Shown: positions 16,827 through 25,084 of the stretch, piece after piece
Numbering within the stretch: the first letter of the stretch is position 1
How the letters are laid out: each line of letters begins with the position of its first letter
Program-made: the position numbers and the translations under genes
DNA from: an uncultured Dehalococcoidia bacterium
GTDB taxonomy: Bacteria > Chloroflexota > Dehalococcoidia > Lucifugimonadales > UBA3495
Length of the DNA: 64,000 bases
Direction of reading: 5' to 3'
NCBI GenBank assembly: GCA_951813535.1
Contig: OX638345.1
Span: forward strand, 2,663,158 to 2,727,157
The notes under the pieces: model-generated
What the model was told of the DNA's origin: nothing
Database searches by the model: none
Seen by the model: the letters and a program-made list of their open reading frames with translations, nothing else

Positions 16827-18215
16827 ATGACAACTTCCGAACAATCTACGCGACAGGCCGACGCCATGGGGACCGCTCCCATGTGGCGACTCCTGTTGCA
16901 GATGGCCTTCCCGCCCATGTTCGCCATCATCGTGATGGCCATGTACAGCATAGTTGACCGCGCCTTCATCGGGAACGTGGTGGGTGTGAACGCGTTGAGC
17001 GGTCTGTCCGCCGCGTTCCCGGTCCAAATCGCGGCTGTCGCCATCGGGCTGCTACCCGGCCTGGGTGCGATGTCGGTGGTATCCCGCGCGCTGGGCGCTC
17101 GTGACCAACGCCGGGCGTCCCGGGCCATCGGTTCGTCGCTGGCGATCCTCGTCCCGGTCTACCTCGCTGCCACCATCGCCGGACTGACCCACCTGGACCA
17201 GATGGCGATCTGGATGGGAGCCTCGGAGCATACCGTCGGGTTCGCCCACCAGTACCTCGTCATCATCCTGCCCGGCAGTCTGTTCACCATGATCGCCATA
17301 GCGGTCAACAACCTGCTGATGGCCGAGGGCCGGCCCGGCACGGCGACTGTAGTGTTGGCCGGCGGCGCTGTGCTGAACGTCATCCTGGACGCGCTGTTCA
17401 TATTGGCGCTGGGATGGGGCGTGACCGGCGCCGCGGCCGCCACCGTTACCGCTCAGGGCGGGGCGGTTCTTTTCGCCGTTTGGTTCTACCTGTCCGGGCG
17501 CAGCGCCTTGCGGATCAGCGTGGATGCGCTGACCCCCCGGTTGGAGTTGATCCGGGAGATTGCCGCGCTGGGCATTCCGATCTTCACCATCGAGAGCGCT
17601 CGGTCCATCGTCGTTGTGGTCATCAACAACATCCTGAGCCAGTATCCGGGCGGCGACGCTTACATCGCGCTCTTTGGCGTAATCAACGCGGTGCTGGAGT
17701 TCGCTCTGGCCCCGTTCATCGGAGCGGCATTGGCCTACCTGCCGTTGGCGGCCTACAACTACGGCGCGGGATACTACCACCGCGTGCGCCAGGCCATCTG
17801 GCAGAGTTGCCTCGGCGCAACGGTCGGCGGCGCGATCATGGTAGCCGTCCTCATACCCACCTCGGGCCACATCGTCACCCTCTTCTCAACCCGAGAGGCG
17901 TTCCCCGCGGAATCCGGCGACGCCCTCCGCATCGCTCTTCTGGCCCTGCCCATAGTGGGAATCGAGTTCGTCAGTTCCATCGCCTTTCAGGCCCTGGGCA
18001 TGGCGTGGCCCTCAGTCATCTTGACCATGACCCAGCGGGTCGTGTTGCTGCTGGCCTGGGTGTTCGGCCTGTCTCACGTCTTCGGCACCTGGGGAGTATG
18101 GTGGTCCTTCCCGGCCACCGACCTGGGAGGGATGCTCCTCGGCTTGGCCGCCCTCGTCCTCGTGTGGAAACGGGTGGACGACTGGGGTCGGCACGCCACC
18201 CGCCGCCGCTTTTGA
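16827..18215 (+). CDS. MATE family multidrug/cation efflux transporter
   Basis: 462 residues with about 12 hydrophobic segments in two similar halves, the standard MATE (NorM/DinF-like) topology. The first helix begins MWRLLLQMAFPPMFAIIVMA and is followed by SIVDRAFIGNVVGVNALSGL, the conserved loop of the family. MATE proteins export drugs and organic cations by Na+ or H+ antiport in the inner membrane. The substrate cannot be predicted. The second Met at residue 14 is also a possible start, since no clear ribosome site is seen at the first. Confidence 0.92.
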   Translation: MTTSEQSTRQADAMGTAPMWRLLLQMAFPPMFAIIVMAMYSIVDRAFIGNVVGVNALSGLSAAFPVQIAAVAIGLLPGLGAMSVVSRALGARDQRRASRAIGSSLAILVPVYLAATIAGLTHLDQMAIWMGASEHTVGFAHQYLVIILPGSLFTMIAIAVNNLLMAEGRPGTATVVLAGGAVLNVILDALFILALGWGVTGAAAATVTAQGGAVLFAVWFYLSGRSALRISVDALTPRLELIREIAALGIPIFTIESARSIVVVVINNILSQYPGGDAYIALFGVINAVLEFALAPFIGAALAYLPLAAYNYGAGYYHRVRQAIWQSCLGATVGGAIMVAVLIPTSGHIVTLFSTREAFPAESGDALRIALLALPIVGIEFVSSIAFQALGMAWPSVILTMTQRVVLLLAWVFGLSHVFGTWGVWWSFPATDLGGMLLGLAALVLVWKRVDDWGRHATRRRF

Positions 18216-18293
18216 CATCGCCGGGTGGCGGCAGTAGCATTACGCTCGATTGCTGATACCCGCCTGACCCACCTTGCCTCTGGAGGCCACGTT

Positions 18294-18752
18294 ATGGCTA
18301 TGAACTCCTCCGGCGTCTCCCACATCGCCGTGTGCGTCCGCGATCTGGACGAATCCCTCAAGTTCTACCGCGACATCCTGGGAATGACCGTGACCGTCGA
18401 TCGGGTCCAGGACACCTCCACCGGCGGCCTGCCCCACGTCTACGCCCACGACCGTTCCACCCGCCGCCAGGCCATCCTGTCCTACGGCGACGGAGCGGTT
18501 CCCACCCTGGTGATGACCAGCCACCCGGGCGACGACGCCGACGGCGGCGCGATCAAGCTCGACCAGGTCGGCATCAGCCACATCTCCTTCAGCGTGTCCG
18601 ACGTGAAGGCCCTGGCAGACGAACTCATTGCGGCCGGAGTGGAACTGGCCGGCCCAATGGACGGCTTCACCAACGCCGACGGCGAGGTCTCCAGCATCTT
18701 CGTCTACGACCCCGACGGCATCCTGGTGCAGTTCGACAGCGGCGGAGGCTGA
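18294..18752 (+). CDS. VOC family protein (glyoxalase/bleomycin resistance/dioxygenase fold), copy A
   Basis: 152 residues. Two beta-alpha-beta-beta-beta units are seen: SHIAVCVRDLDESLKFYRDI and, near residue 95, QVGISHISFSVSDVKALADE. Putative metal ligands are the His of SHIAV, an acidic residue near the middle, the His of SHISF, and the terminal Glu/Asp in DPDGILVQFD. The substrate is unknown. The start at MAMNSSG has a TGGAGG site and matches the paralogue at 19278. The open frame 23 codons further upstream is not supported. About two thirds of its residues match the second VOC gene, so the two are recent paralogues. Confidence 0.9.
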   Translation: MAMNSSGVSHIAVCVRDLDESLKFYRDILGMTVTVDRVQDTSTGGLPHVYAHDRSTRRQAILSYGDGAVPTLVMTSHPGDDADGGAIKLDQVGISHISFSVSDVKALADELIAAGVELAGPMDGFTNADGEVSSIFVYDPDGILVQFDSGGG

Positions 18753-18788
18753 CCGTCGCGCACCTTTTCGTCGTGCCAGGCGGCGGAG

Positions 18789-18805
18789 ATTGTACACGGT
18801 ACAAT
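18789..18805. promoter_or_regulatory. Perfect 7-3-7 palindrome over a start codon
   Basis: ATTGTAC-ACG-GTACAAT is an exact inverted repeat whose right arm includes the first two bases of the ATG at 18804. No Shine-Dalgarno lies upstream. It may be an operator or a leaderless-transcript start region. No regulator is identified. Confidence 0.5.
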
Positions 18806-19226
18806 GAAACACCCTGACCACGACGACGGCCGAGAAACGATCTGGGGGATCAGCCCGAATGACCGCCGCTGGTTCCAGGCGATGACACTGGTTGGCGGTA
18901 ACATCGGGGCCATCACCGTGACTTGGTTGTCGCTGAATTACCGCACCGGCAATCAGACCCCAGACGCCTTCGCGCTCGACATATTACTGGGGATCGGCGC
19001 CAGTTTCGTTGCTGCCGGCTTTATATCCTGGAACTTGGTCCAGATAAAGGAGTTGACAATGGCAATTGCAGATTGGATCAGAGAGGCCACTGAAAGGCGC
19101 CGGCAGAGAATACGTGAGGAGGGGCGCGCAGAGGGCCGCGCGGAAGGCTACAAAATGGGCTACGATGATGCCCAACGGGGCAAACCGCGACAAACGTCTA
19201 TTGAAAAACGTGAATCCGAACGCTGA
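18804..19226 (+). CDS. Small membrane protein with charged repeat tail, unknown function
   Basis: 140 residues. After a polar N-terminus come two hydrophobic segments (about 27-46 and 57-78), then a basic, helical cytoplasmic tail with a short repeat RAEGRAEGYKMGYDDAQRGK. Such GRAEG/GYxxG tails occur on several membrane and nuclease-associated proteins and are probably coiled-coil. I do not recognise the family. It lies between two paralogous VOC genes, with a palindrome covering its start codon. No ribosome site is visible, so translation may be leaderless. Confidence 0.6.
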   Translation: MKHPDHDDGRETIWGISPNDRRWFQAMTLVGGNIGAITVTWLSLNYRTGNQTPDAFALDILLGIGASFVAAGFISWNLVQIKELTMAIADWIREATERRRQRIREEGRAEGRAEGYKMGYDDAQRGKPRQTSIEKRESER

Positions 19227-19277
19227 CCGTGCCCTGGGGAGTCAATCTCCGGCTTCTCAACATAAGGAGCCAGTACC

Positions 19278-19730
19278 ATGCCGATGAATGCCAGCGGCGT
19301 TTCCCACATTGCCATTTGCGTCCGGGACCTCGACGTCTCGTTGCAGTTCTACTGCGACGCGCTCGGGATGTCCATCGTCAGTGACGTGATCCAGGACACC
19401 ACCACCGGAGGTCTGCCCCACGTCTACGCCCACAATCGGGCCACCCGCCGCCAGGTGCGCCTCGCTTACGCCGACGGCGCCAAGCCTACACTCACGATGA
19501 CCAGTCATCCCGGCGACAACCCGGATGGGGCGCCGATCAAACTCGACCAGGTTGGCATCAGCCACATCTCGTTCAGCGTCCCGGACCCCAAAGCTCTTGC
19601 CGAAAACCTGTCCTCACAGGGTGTTCCTCTTGCCGCGCCCATGGATGTGTGGACCAACGCCGAAGGACGGGTCGGCAGCTTCTACGTCTATGACCCGGAT
19701 GGCATCCTGGTCCAGTTCGACGCCGGCTGA
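19278..19730 (+). CDS. VOC family protein, copy B
   Basis: 150 residues, closely similar to the VOC protein at 18294 along its whole length (MPMNASGVSHIAICVRDLDV, GGLPHVYAHNRATRRQ, DQVGISHISFSVPDPKALAE, YVYDPDGILVQFDAG). The same putative metal ligands are kept. A clear AAGGAG site precedes the ATG. Small VOC enzymes include glyoxalases, fosfomycin-type resistance proteins and extradiol dioxygenases; nothing in the sequence decides among them. It is a tandem paralogue separated from copy A by a membrane-protein gene. Confidence 0.9.
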   Translation: MPMNASGVSHIAICVRDLDVSLQFYCDALGMSIVSDVIQDTTTGGLPHVYAHNRATRRQVRLAYADGAKPTLTMTSHPGDNPDGAPIKLDQVGISHISFSVPDPKALAENLSSQGVPLAAPMDVWTNAEGRVGSFYVYDPDGILVQFDAG

Positions 19731-19803
19731 TGCACGGTCGCCGGTCCACGCCAACCGCCTCCCAGGCCTGATCGGCCCGACGTCGTCGAGAGCCGGACGA
19801 ACG

Positions 19804-20274
19804 ATGCGTGACGGCGCGCCGCAGATCACCCCGTTCCTGTGGCTGGACGGTTGCGCTCGCGAGGCGGCGGACTTCTACGTTTCGGTTTTCAGGGATTCGC
19901 GTATCGTCGACGACATCGCGCTGCCGGACGACCCGGGCGCGGGCAGTCACGTTGTTTCCTTCGTCGTGAAAGGCCAGCGCTTCACCGCCTTCGACGGCAT
20001 ACCAGCCTACGAGTTCACGCCAGCCATCTCGTTTGTCGTTGACTGCGAATCCCAGGAAGAAATCGACGCCTGTTGGGACCGGCTGGCAGAAGAGGGTTCG
20101 CCCATTCAGTGTGGCTGGATCCAGGACAAATTCGGCGTCCACTGGCAAATCGTGCCCGCCGAACTACCGGATTTGATGCGGGACGACGCCAAGTCAACCG
20201 CCGTTATCAACGAGCTGCTCACAATGGTGAAAATCGATTTGGAACGGTTGCGCCACGCGTACGCAAACGCCTAG
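19804..20274 (+). CDS. PhnB-like VOC family protein
   Basis: 156 residues from MRDGAPQITPFLWLDG. It contains AADFYVSVFRDSRI, VVSFVVKGQRFTAFDG, AISFVVDCESQEEIDACWDR and GWIQDKFGVHWQIVP, which are typical of the PhnB/YjdN branch of the VOC superfamily. These are often labelled 3-demethylubiquinone methyltransferase-like without evidence. The frame is open further upstream into the preceding gene, but the family start is here. It belongs to the same rightward run as the other VOC genes but is not closely related to them. Confidence 0.88.
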   Translation: MRDGAPQITPFLWLDGCAREAADFYVSVFRDSRIVDDIALPDDPGAGSHVVSFVVKGQRFTAFDGIPAYEFTPAISFVVDCESQEEIDACWDRLAEEGSPIQCGWIQDKFGVHWQIVPAELPDLMRDDAKSTAVINELLTMVKIDLERLRHAYANA

Positions 20275-20283
20275 AGGATGATC

Positions 20284-20844
20284 ATGTCACACCACTACGA
20301 CCAGCACGACCACGAAAAGCTGCTGCGCTGGCGAAACGATCTCGCCGCAGCGCCCATCGAGCCGGACGGCTTCCCGGCAATGGCCCTTTTCCTGGTCAAA
20401 CCCCAGGCGACCGGCTCCCACGAGATATTCCGGCGTTATCGCAGCGAGTTCGAAAAACGGGACGCCAGCTTTGCCCATCTCGTCGTCTTCGGGATGCACG
20501 GCATCTCTGCCACCGTCCGGGGACTCTTGGATCAGGCGGGACTCAGCGAACCCGAACTCCCGTTGATGATGCTCGCTCCGTCCGCCGATCCCTGCGCCGT
20601 GACCGCGATACGTCTCCCGTCCGGCGAGAGCATCGAGGGCGCCGACGATCCCAACGGCGGCGGCACCTGCGACTACCTCGCCGCCTGGCAGGACGTCCTG
20701 GACCGCATCAGCATCACCAGGCCCGGCCGCCCTCTCCGCCTCATGGGTGTCCAGGGCCAGAAGCTGGACGGCGTAGATCTGCGCGAACTGGCCGGCTCCG
20801 CGCTGGAGGCAGCTGCCGCGCCGCCAAGTTTGACCGCCAATTGA
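20284..20844 (+). CDS. Conserved-looking hypothetical protein, unknown function
   Basis: 186 residues from MSHHYDQHDHEK; an ATG two codons earlier is also possible. The AGAGG just upstream fits the later start better. It has an alpha/beta pattern with AMALFLVKPQATGSHEIFRR, SFAHLVVFGMHGISATVRGL and ELPLMMLAPSADP, but no motif I can name. A His/Asp-rich N-terminus could bind metal. It begins nine bases after the PhnB-like gene and ends shortly before an intrinsic terminator, so it is the last gene of the VOC transcript. Confidence 0.65.
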   Translation: MSHHYDQHDHEKLLRWRNDLAAAPIEPDGFPAMALFLVKPQATGSHEIFRRYRSEFEKRDASFAHLVVFGMHGISATVRGLLDQAGLSEPELPLMMLAPSADPCAVTAIRLPSGESIEGADDPNGGGTCDYLAAWQDVLDRISITRPGRPLRLMGVQGQKLDGVDLRELAGSALEAAAAPPSLTAN

Positions 20845-20896
20845 CGCCGATGCTATTCGAAACTCGATCCATCCATCGGCTATATACCGGTGAATA

Positions 20897-20925
20897 GCAG
20901 CCCCTTCGGGGGCTGCGTCTTGTTT
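20897..20925 (+). terminator. Intrinsic terminator after the VOC gene cluster
   Basis: An 8-bp GC-rich stem (GCAGCCCC / GGGGCTGC) closed by a TTCG tetraloop is followed by GTCTTGTTT. It sits between the unknown gene ending at 20844 and the NYN gene, and is probably the end of the rightward transcript. Confidence 0.85.
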
Positions 20926-20933
20926 AATTGATT

Positions 20934-21548
20934 ATGAACCAAGAACGTGTGATCGCATACATCGATGGGTTCAATCTGTACCACGCTATCGACGCGCTGA
21001 ACCAACCCCATTTGAAGTGGCTTGATCTGCGGGCACTGGTCTCTTCATTTCTGAATGTGGGCCAGGTCCTGACGGCGGTAAATTACTACTCCGCTTACGC
21101 TACCTGGATGCCTGAGGCGCATGCCCGCCACCGACAATACGCCAACGCCTTGCGGGCCGTTGGCGTAAGTGTTCATCTCAGCGAATTCCGCGATCGTCCA
21201 CAAGAATGCTTTCAATGCGGCAACCGATGGATCGCCCACGAAGAAAAGCGGACAGACGTCCGAATGGCGGTCGACATCGTTGCCGACTGTCTTGAGGGCA
21301 CATTTGACGTCGCTTTAATTATCAACTCCAACAGTGACATCCTCCCAGCGGTAGCAAAAATTCGATCCAAAAGTGGTAAGAGATTGTTGATGGTTTCCCG
21401 GCCGGGGCGTTTCAATCGTGCACGCGACCTCCATTTCTCACATCAGATCAGGCGGGGAAGGATCGCTCGCTGTCTTTTGCCCCCAACGGTAATCGACAAC
21501 GGACGGGTGGTTGTCACCCGTCCGCCGGAATACGATCCCCCTGCGTAG
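20934..21548 (+). CDS. NYN-domain (LabA/DUF88-like) putative ribonuclease
   Basis: 204 residues from the ATG; an in-frame TTG two codons upstream is less likely. NYN domains are PIN-like Mg2+-dependent RNases. Conserved acidic positions are seen in IAYIDGFNLYHA, EKRTDVRMAVDIVADCL and IINSNSDILPAVAKI. A zinc-knuckle-like CFQCGNRW sits in the middle. The start is only 9 bases past a terminator and has no clear Shine-Dalgarno, so expression may be weak or leaderless. A 10-bp perfect hairpin lies inside its 3' end. A role in RNA turnover or defence is inference only. Confidence 0.85.
   Translation: MNQERVIAYIDGFNLYHAIDALNQPHLKWLDLRALVSSFLNVGQVLTAVNYYSAYATWMPEAHARHRQYANALRAVGVSVHLSEFRDRPQECFQCGNRWIAHEEKRTDVRMAVDIVADCLEGTFDVALIINSNSDILPAVAKIRSKSGKRLLMVSRPGRFNRARDLHFSHQIRRGRIARCLLPPTVIDNGRVVVTRPPEYDPPA
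21500..21524. repeat. 10-bp perfect hairpin inside the NYN gene 3' end
   Basis: CGGACGGGTG, a five-base loop, then CACCCGTCCG. It lies 24-48 bases before the end of the NYN gene, whose stop is eight bases from the stop of the convergent NHL gene. It has no T-run on either side. It may slow polymerase or protect 3' ends at this convergent junction. Confidence 0.5.
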
Positions 21549-21555
21549 CCTCAGC

Positions 21556-22425
21556 CTACTGTCGCACCAGCTTCACCAGCCGCCGTCCTTCCTGGTTGTG
21601 CCCGATGTACAGGTCGCCGCGGGAGTCGGCCCATACCGCGTGACCTCCCGCTCCCCCGACGTCCACCTTGGCCAGCACGTCGCCATCCATGTTCAGGATG
21701 GTCATGAACGCGTCCAGCTCCACCACGTAGGCAATGCCGTCGTGATCGACGAAGATATCGCAGGGCCGCGCCAGGCCGGTCCACATCCCCAGGTATTCAC
21801 CGTCGCCGGTGAACAGTTGGATCCGGTTATTCTCCCGGTCGCACACCATCACCCGACCGTCCCAGTGCACCCAGATGCCGTGCGGTATGTGAAACTCGCC
21901 AGGCCCGCGCTTCCCCGGCCGACCCCACGAGTGCAGCAGCCTGCCGTCCGGCGAGAACTTGTGGACCCGACTGTTGGCATACCCATCCGAGACGAACAGG
22001 TCTCCGTTGGGAGCCAGCGCGATGTCCGTGCACCGGTTGAACGGCCCGGCCGCTTTCCGCATGGTTCCGTCTGCCCGCGCTCCACCGGTGTCGGATGGAG
22101 CATCCCAAACCCCCATGGTCATCAGGGGTTTGCCGTCCAGCGTGCACTTGACGATGGCGTGCGACTCGCGCACCGGAAGGTAGATGTGATCCTCGCCGCT
22201 GATGTAGATCCCATGCGCGTCGGTCAGGTACTCCCGACCCCATTCCCTCTGGAAATTGCCGTCCCGGTCGAACACCATGAGCGGGTGATCGCCCCGGTTG
22301 AAAACGTAAACCCGGTCCTGGGAATCGCAGGCCGGCTCCGCCTGTCCTATGGTCCAGCCATCCGGCGTCTTCGCCCAATCGTCCACGACCTCGTAGGTGA
22401 AATCTCCGCTGCCTACCGTTGCCAT
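21556..22425 (-). CDS. NHL-repeat beta-propeller protein
   Basis: 289 residues from MATVGSGDFTYEV, preceded by a strong AGGAGG site. The sequence is a series of NHL blades, each with a G-x-(I/F)-x-(V/I)-D-x2-(G/D) core: DSQDRVYVFNRGDHPLMVFD, APNGDLFVSDGYANSRVHKF, HWDGRVMVCDRENNRIQLFT. There is no signal peptide, so it is probably cytoplasmic. Some relatives are annotated as peptidyl-amidating lyases, but the catalytic metal ligands are not evident here. The open frame upstream overlaps pepA and is not used. It is the last gene of the leftward pdxA-to-NHL run. Confidence 0.85.
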   Translation of the reverse strand: MATVGSGDFTYEVVDDWAKTPDGWTIGQAEPACDSQDRVYVFNRGDHPLMVFDRDGNFQREWGREYLTDAHGIYISGEDHIYLPVRESHAIVKCTLDGKPLMTMGVWDAPSDTGGARADGTMRKAAGPFNRCTDIALAPNGDLFVSDGYANSRVHKFSPDGRLLHSWGRPGKRGPGEFHIPHGIWVHWDGRVMVCDRENNRIQLFTGDGEYLGMWTGLARPCDIFVDHDGIAYVVELDAFMTILNMDGDVLAKVDVGGAGGHAVWADSRGDLYIGHNQEGRRLVKLVRQ

Positions 22426-22483
22426 TCTGGGCCTCCTTTTGCCTGTGTACCTCTCGGAAGGGCGATGATGCAGAACGATGGCT

Positions 22484-24028
22484 TCAGTCGCCACTCGCCA
22501 AGTTCATCGCCAGCTGGGCCAGCGTGCGCGTCGGAACGCCGGTCGCTCCCTTCACCAGGTGCCCCTTGCTGCTGGATGCGGTCGACGTGCCGGCTATGTC
22601 CAGGTGGACCCAGTCCGCGTCTTCCGCGAATTCCCGCAGCAGCATTGCCGCCGTAATGGAGCCGGCCTGCCGTCCGCCGCTGTTTTTCATGTCGGCCACA
22701 TCGGAACGGATCAGCTCGCGGTAGTCTTCGAGCATGGGCAGTTCCCAGAAGCGTTCTCCGCTGCGTTCGCCGGCTGCCCCGACGTCCTTGGCCAGTTGGT
22801 GAGAGTTCCCCATCATGCCGGTGCAGGCCTTGCCCAGCGTCACGACCATCGCTCCGGTCAGCGTCGCCACATCTACGAGGCGGGTGATGCCCAGGCTGCG
22901 CGCGTAGCAAAGGGTGTCGGCCAGCACCAGCCGGCCCTCGGCGTCCGTGTTGATCACCTCGATGGTCTTGCCGTTCATCGCGGTCACCACGTCTCCGGGA
23001 CGCTGCGCCCGCCCACCGGGCATGTTCTCCGTCGCCGCAATAAGGCCCGTCACGTTGATGCGTGGTTTCAACGAGCCGATGGCATTCATCGCGGCGATCA
23101 CCGAAGCGCCGCCGGCCATATCGCCCTTCATGGCTTCCATGTTCGCCGCGGGCTTCAATGAGATACCACCGGTATCAAAGGTGATGCCCTTGCCCACCAG
23201 GCCCAGGTTGTTCTCCGGGTTGGCCGGGTCGCCCCGGTAGGTCATGACGATCAACTTGGGCGGTTCCTCGCTGCCCTGCGCAACACCCAAAAAAGCGCCC
23301 ATGCCGTGTTCTCGCATACCATCCCGGTCCATCACGTCCAGTTCCAGGCCGACCGACTCCGCAATCTCCCGTGCCGCCTCAGCCATCTTCGTCGGCGTCA
23401 TCACGTTTGCCGGATGGTTCACCAGGTCCCTCGCCAGCATCGTGGATTCCGCCAGGACCGTTCCCACCGCGGCGCCGGCTGCCAGTGCATCCACCGTGGC
23501 GGCATCACGCTCCACGATGGTCACGCCCTGAACATCGCCCGCGGAAGCCTCGGCCTCATCACCGTCGTTCGCGCCGCTGCCGTTGCTGCGGTAGGTGTCA
23601 AACTTGTACAGGCCCAGCAGGGTGCCCTCTGCGATCGCCTGTGCCGACTCCGCTGCGTTGAGCCCGCCGATGCCAGCGCCATGGGCGATGGTCGCGTATT
23701 CGCTGACGCCTTTCCGTCTCAGGAACCTCGCCACGTCACCGCTGACGCGGCGCACTGCAACCGTGTCGAAGTCGTTCGACTTTCCCAGGCCGGCCACCAC
23801 CACCCGCTTGGCGGGAATCCGGTCCATGGTGTGTATCAGCGTGAGTTCGCCCAGCTTGCCCTTGATCTCGCCGTCGGCAATCAGCTGCGAAATCGCTTCA
23901 CCCAGCGCGCGGTCCACCGCGCCCGTGCCGCCTCCCGGCTGCGTCACGCCCTGGAACAGATTCACCACCAGCGCCGGCGTCGCGAACTCGGTCGCGTCTC
24001 CGGCGGTAACCTTGATCGTCGCTGCCAT
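22484..24028 (-). CDS. pepA: Leucyl aminopeptidase (M17, PepA)
   Basis: 514 residues. This cytosolic hexameric metallopeptidase removes N-terminal residues and recycles peptides. The C-terminal catalytic domain has the family signature NTDAEGRLVLADTL near residue 361, the metal-binding GKGITFDTGGISLKP near 290, and MKGDMAGGASVIAAM. The N-terminal macro-like domain includes RVVVAGLGKSNDFDTVAVRR. All metal ligands expected from the family are present. It lies in a leftward run after a kinase gene with a 59-base gap. Confidence 0.96.
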   Translation of the reverse strand: MAATIKVTAGDATEFATPALVVNLFQGVTQPGGGTGAVDRALGEAISQLIADGEIKGKLGELTLIHTMDRIPAKRVVVAGLGKSNDFDTVAVRRVSGDVARFLRRKGVSEYATIAHGAGIGGLNAAESAQAIAEGTLLGLYKFDTYRSNGSGANDGDEAEASAGDVQGVTIVERDAATVDALAAGAAVGTVLAESTMLARDLVNHPANVMTPTKMAEAAREIAESVGLELDVMDRDGMREHGMGAFLGVAQGSEEPPKLIVMTYRGDPANPENNLGLVGKGITFDTGGISLKPAANMEAMKGDMAGGASVIAAMNAIGSLKPRINVTGLIAATENMPGGRAQRPGDVVTAMNGKTIEVINTDAEGRLVLADTLCYARSLGITRLVDVATLTGAMVVTLGKACTGMMGNSHQLAKDVGAAGERSGERFWELPMLEDYRELIRSDVADMKNSGGRQAGSITAAMLLREFAEDADWVHLDIAGTSTASSSKGHLVKGATGVPTRTLAQLAMNLASGD

Positions 24029-24087
24029 GCTCTTCTCCTGGAACCGGTCGATTGGCCGTTGTTGGCCCGATTATGCCAACCGCCCGG

Positions 24088-24735
24088 CTATGGCACAACC
24101 GGAGACCACCCGGTGCGTCGCAGCGTTTCCAGCAACACCGATTCCGTTTCTTCGGGACCGCCCACCAGCAGGTGGGGGCCCGGCACCGGTTGATCGGCCA
24201 CCGCCATGCGCGAGTACACGTCCCAGGTGGCATCGCTCTGCGACGCTTCCCCAACTCCCTCGGCCCGATCCGACAGGCGACGCCGCACCAGTTCCGAAGG
24301 CGCGGTGAACCGGATTATCAGCGGTTCGACGCCAACCTCATTCGCGGATTCATAGAGCGGCCGGCGTACGTTCTCGTTGAGATTGGTGGCGTCGAACACC
24401 ACCGAGTACCCGTCCCGCAGGTAGCCCTTGGTAAGCACGTGCATGGCGGCGAAAACGCGCCGGTGCTCGCGGCGGCTGTAGCTGGGCGTATCGACCAGCA
24501 ACTTGCGCGTGCGGTCGCTGTTGAGCCACACGAACGGAGCACGGCGGGCCAATTCCCTGGCGAAATGAGACTTTCCGGTGCCGGGCAACCCGCAGAGGAT
24601 CACCAGGCTCGGCGTCGCTCCGGTAGCGCCGGGCAACTCGCCAGCGTACGCCGAACGCAGCCGTTGGAGATCCGCCGGACGAAGCCCTCCGGCCGTCCAG
24701 AGGTTGCGCTGCGACCGAGACGTCGTTCCGGACAC
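24088..24735 (-). CDS. Predicted P-loop kinase (COG0645-like AAA/zeta-toxin-type)
   Basis: 215 residues. Walker A GLPGTGKS is at residues 49-56, followed by FVWLNSDRTRKLL and a second conserved block YSVVFDATNLNENVRRPLYE, the DATN motif of this kinase family. An arginine-rich lid segment (LVRRRLSDRAEG) follows. The substrate is unknown; relatives phosphorylate nucleosides, sugars or small metabolites. A zeta-toxin is a more distant alternative, but no antitoxin lies nearby. It is in line between yggT and pepA. Confidence 0.8.
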   Translation of the reverse strand: MSGTTSRSQRNLWTAGGLRPADLQRLRSAYAGELPGATGATPSLVILCGLPGTGKSHFARELARRAPFVWLNSDRTRKLLVDTPSYSRREHRRVFAAMHVLTKGYLRDGYSVVFDATNLNENVRRPLYESANEVGVEPLIIRFTAPSELVRRRLSDRAEGVGEASQSDATWDVYSRMAVADQPVPGPHLLVGGPEETESVLLETLRRTGWSPVVP

Positions 24736-24780
24736 CAGCGCTCTCCTTTGCGCGTGATTGCAGGGTCTGCTGGCTCGGCC

Positions 24781-25056
24781 CTACGCTAATAACGCCCGCA
24801 GGGCGTATTGGACCACCACCAGCACTATCATCACCACCAGCGGGCTGAAGTCGATCATGCCCGTCTGGGGTAACACGCGCCTGATCGGCCCCAGCACCGG
24901 CTCGGTCAACGAAAACACCACCTCGTACAGGCGAGCCAGTACGTCCGGCGTCCCGCTTCCTTGCGTCGACATATACTGCACCACGAAGCCCAGAATGATA
25001 CGGGCCAGGAGCAGCAGGTAGCACAACGTAATGAATAAGCTGAGTAGCTGGAGCAC
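24781..25056 (-). CDS. YggT family membrane protein
   Basis: 91 residues, two hydrophobic helices (about 3-25 and 68-90) around a conserved loop, LYEVVFSLTEPVLGPIRRVL, which is the family hallmark. YggT proteins are inner-membrane proteins often found beside proC, as here (proC ends 28 bases upstream). They have been linked to osmotic tolerance and division-associated clusters, but the molecular role is not settled. Confidence 0.92.
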   Translation of the reverse strand: MLQLLSLFITLCYLLLLARIILGFVVQYMSTQGSGTPDVLARLYEVVFSLTEPVLGPIRRVLPQTGMIDFSPLVVMIVLVVVQYALRALLA

Positions 25057-25084
25057 GCCGGAACCCCCGAGTAGCCTGACGAGC

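Noticed and set aside
18194-18230. Inverted repeat around the MATE stop codon as a terminator
   Set aside because: The loop is about 21 bases and no T-run follows on either strand.
19525-19803. Longer start for the PhnB-like VOC gene overlapping the previous gene
   Set aside because: The extra residues are a frame-shifted reading of the preceding VOC gene and have no family similarity.
24785-24805. Short inverted repeat (ACGCCC...GGGCGT) at the yggT 3' end as a terminator
   Set aside because: It lies inside the coding end, the stem is only six pairs and no T-run follows.
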